Below, piece by piece: positions 4,562-5,103 of a stretch of DNA of 5,103 bases (positions within the stretch are counted from its first letter, which is position 1; each line of letters begins with the position of its first letter). Both the position numbers and the translations under genes were made by a program. Below the pieces are notes generated by a model. The model did not search any database and was not told the origin of the DNA. It saw nothing but the letters and a program-made list of their open reading frames with translations. Source of the stretch: Promethearchaeota archaeon (GTDB taxonomy: Archaea > Asgardarchaeota > Lokiarchaeia > Sigynarchaeales > SOKP01); the NCBI GenBank assembly GCA_019057775.1, contig JAHLWT010000288.1, positions 1 to 5,103 of the forward strand. Reading direction: 5' to 3'.

Positions 4562-4592
4562 CAAATATGTATCGTCTATGTGACCTTGCAAA
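4562..4592 (-). promoter_or_regulatory. Bacteroidota-type promoter for the 246-aa gene
   Basis: On the minus strand TTTG (4592-4589) is followed after exactly 19 bases by CATATTTG (4569-4562). Against TTTG-N19-TAnnTTTG only the first base of the -7 element differs. Transcription would start near 4555, giving a leader of about 35 bases. It lies within the unit, so the gene would keep its own promoter if the unit moved. Confidence 0.55.
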
Positions 4593-4649
4593 ATAACTTG
4601 ATACTCTTTAATCATTTCTATTTTCAGAATTCTTTACACAAATTGCAGC

Positions 4650-4680
4650 TAACGTTTATATAACGACTTTGTTGTTGTAT
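4650..4680 (-). other. Left part of an attC-like junction upstream of the 246-aa gene
   Basis: TAAC (4650-4653, within GCTAACG) is the 5' boundary of the 246-aa unit. A hairpin with ten pairs, two of them G-T, follows at 4658-4667 and 4671-4680. The matching GTTA half is not in the expected place and may lie beyond the right edge, because the sequence that follows is a series of large hairpins and then the second long direct repeat. Confidence 0.4.
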
Positions 4681-4696
4681 TCCATATATAATGAAC

Positions 4697-4783
4697 TACC
4701 CCGCCGTGCTCCGTCGCTGTCCGCGTGTCGCCGTAGCTTTAGCGGAGGCACAAGCTTTGGCGCAAGCGACAAGCAGTGGGGTA
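4697..4783. repeat. GC-rich nested inverted repeat
   Basis: TACCCC (4697-4702) pairs with GGGGTA (4778-4783), TGCT (4707-4710) with AGCA (4772-4775), and GTCGCT (4713-4718) with AGCGAC (4765-4770). The composition is much richer in G and C than the genes around it. There is no open frame. It could be part of the extended junction or an independent palindromic repeat. Confidence 0.6.
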
Positions 4784-4834
4784 TCTCAATATAATTTCAC
4801 ATATTTATCGCCACAAGAGGCGGGGAATATAACC

Positions 4835-4925
4835 CGATGAGATCCCGAATAAGACTCCGTCTTTTCGGGATCAATTCGACTTACAAATTTCAAGGTACTT
4901 CGTACATGAAATTTGAGTCTCATTG
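4835..4925. other. Predicted three-way-junction structure, possible non-coding RNA or folded DNA
   Basis: An outer stem (4835-4840 with 4920-4925, one G-T pair) encloses two strong hairpins. The first is GATCCCGAA (4841-4849) with TTCGGGATC (4864-4872), extended by AAGAC/GTCTT around a 3-base loop. The second is GACT plus CAAATTTCA (4878-4892) with TGAAATTTG plus AGTC (4907-4919), extended by GTAC/GTAC. Almost every base of the 91 has a partner. A minus-strand promoter candidate lies just upstream (4946-4977). Whether the structure acts as RNA, as single-stranded DNA or as a repeat is unknown. Confidence 0.5.
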
Positions 4926-4945
4926 ATTCAACAGCATACTCTTAT

Positions 4946-4977
4946 CAAATTTATTGAAAAATTCGTTTTATAACAAA
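4946..4977 (-). promoter_or_regulatory. Promoter candidate reading into the structured region
   Basis: On the minus strand 4953-4946 reads TAAATTTG, a perfect -7 match, and 4977-4974 reads TTTG, a perfect -33 match, with a 20-base spacing (19 is usual). The -33 box lies in the first bases of direct repeat copy 2. Transcription would start near 4939 and enter the three-way-junction structure, with no gene until 4519. In repeat copy 1 the equivalent -33 base is changed (CAGA on the + strand) and no -7 is present. Confidence 0.35.
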
Positions 4978-5084
4978 TCCAATGGACTCGTAATATTTTG
5001 TAAATGTGTTTGATTGCGATGGGTATTCACCCCGTTGGAAAAATTATTCTACGGGGTAAAACTCAGAAATAAGACCCTTAGGGT
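4971..5084. repeat. Long direct repeat, copy 2
   Basis: This is the second copy of the block at 161-280, in the same orientation and about 4.8 kb away. CCCCGT (5030-5035) pairs with ACGGGG (5051-5056) and ACCC with GGGT around TTA (5071-5084), as in copy 1. After the shared end the two flanks diverge: copy 1 runs into the CTGGTAAAGCAT stem, and copy 2 into the inverted 14-base repeat at the window edge. No gene is present from 4593 to the right edge. Confidence 0.85.
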
Positions 5085-5103
5085 TTTTGTGCCATAGGCA
5101 TCC

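Larger units (their letters stand above)
3751..4653 (-). mobile_element. Putative gene cassette carrying the 246-aa gene and its promoter
   Basis: The left end GTTAGCTTCTTTTTGC (3751-3766) and the right end (4638-4653, ending GCAGCTAAC) match as inverted repeats at 11-12 of 16 positions, with GTTAGCT perfect. The unit contains one gene and a canonical promoter candidate. It is the largest complete unit in the window, at about 0.9 kb. Confidence 0.5.

Noticed and set aside
5071..5087. Rho-independent terminator on the + strand
   Set aside because: ACCC/GGGT followed by a T run looks like one, but no plus-strand gene precedes it, and copy 1 of the same repeat lacks the T run.
1..5103. Insertion sequence or composite transposon
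   Set aside because: No transposase or fragment of one is present. Inverted repeats bound each single-gene unit, not a larger element, and no target-site duplications could be identified.
1..5103. CRISPR array or tRNA/rRNA gene
   Set aside because: No regularly spaced short repeats with unique spacers, and no cloverleaf with tRNA-type conserved loops; the three-way junction at 4835-4925 lacks T-loop and anticodon features.

Overview
The window looks like an accessory region of an AT-rich Bacteroidota genome. The evidence is two lipoproteins with short N-terminal signals, a secreted DUF1080 (3-keto-disaccharide hydrolase) domain protein, an ORF6N-domain DNA-binding protein of the type scattered through this phylum, no clear Shine-Dalgarno sequences, and promoter candidates of the Bacteroidota form TTTG-N19-TAnnTTTG. 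Genus cannot be told from the sequence.

Layout. All six recognisable genes are on the minus strand, one per unit, separated by structured non-coding junctions. Reading the minus strand (right to left): an extended structured junction (about 4650-5103); a 246-aa TPR-like protein of unknown function (3779-4519); junction D (3707-3754); acidic-tailed lipoprotein B (3074-3637); a collapsed junction (3030-3053); an ORF6N-domain protein (2432-2938); a collapsed junction (2383-2410); a unit with no gene (1964-2386); junction B (1842-1967); the DUF1080 protein (1161-1811); junction A (1008-1136); acidic-tailed lipoprotein A (390-938), a paralogue of B; an extended junction (77-369); and the first 19 codons of a further gene running off the left edge (1-57).

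The best junctions share one plan. On the + strand they read TAAC, six unpaired bases, a stem arm, a variable middle, the complementary arm, three unpaired bases (usually CTT), then GTTA. On the coding strand this is TAACAAG...CGTTA, which resembles an integron attC site in polarity and in lying downstream of each gene. The bases beyond TAAC/GTTA match between the two ends of one gene unit rather than across a junction, as expected if each gene plus its downstream site moves as one excisable piece. The two lipoprotein units are homologous exactly up to these boundaries. I therefore read the window as part of an integron-like gene-cassette array (or a related system of units bounded by inverted repeats). 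No integrase, transposase or attI site is visible, so the recombinase is unknown and this remains an inference.

The two extended junctions at the ends of the window both contain the same ~115-120-bp direct repeat (161-280 and 4971-5084). There is no sign of a shared metabolic pathway; the genes look like independent accessory cargo. Two units appear to carry their own promoters (ORF6N and the 246-aa gene), and the ORF6N gene has a palindrome-based candidate for autoregulation.
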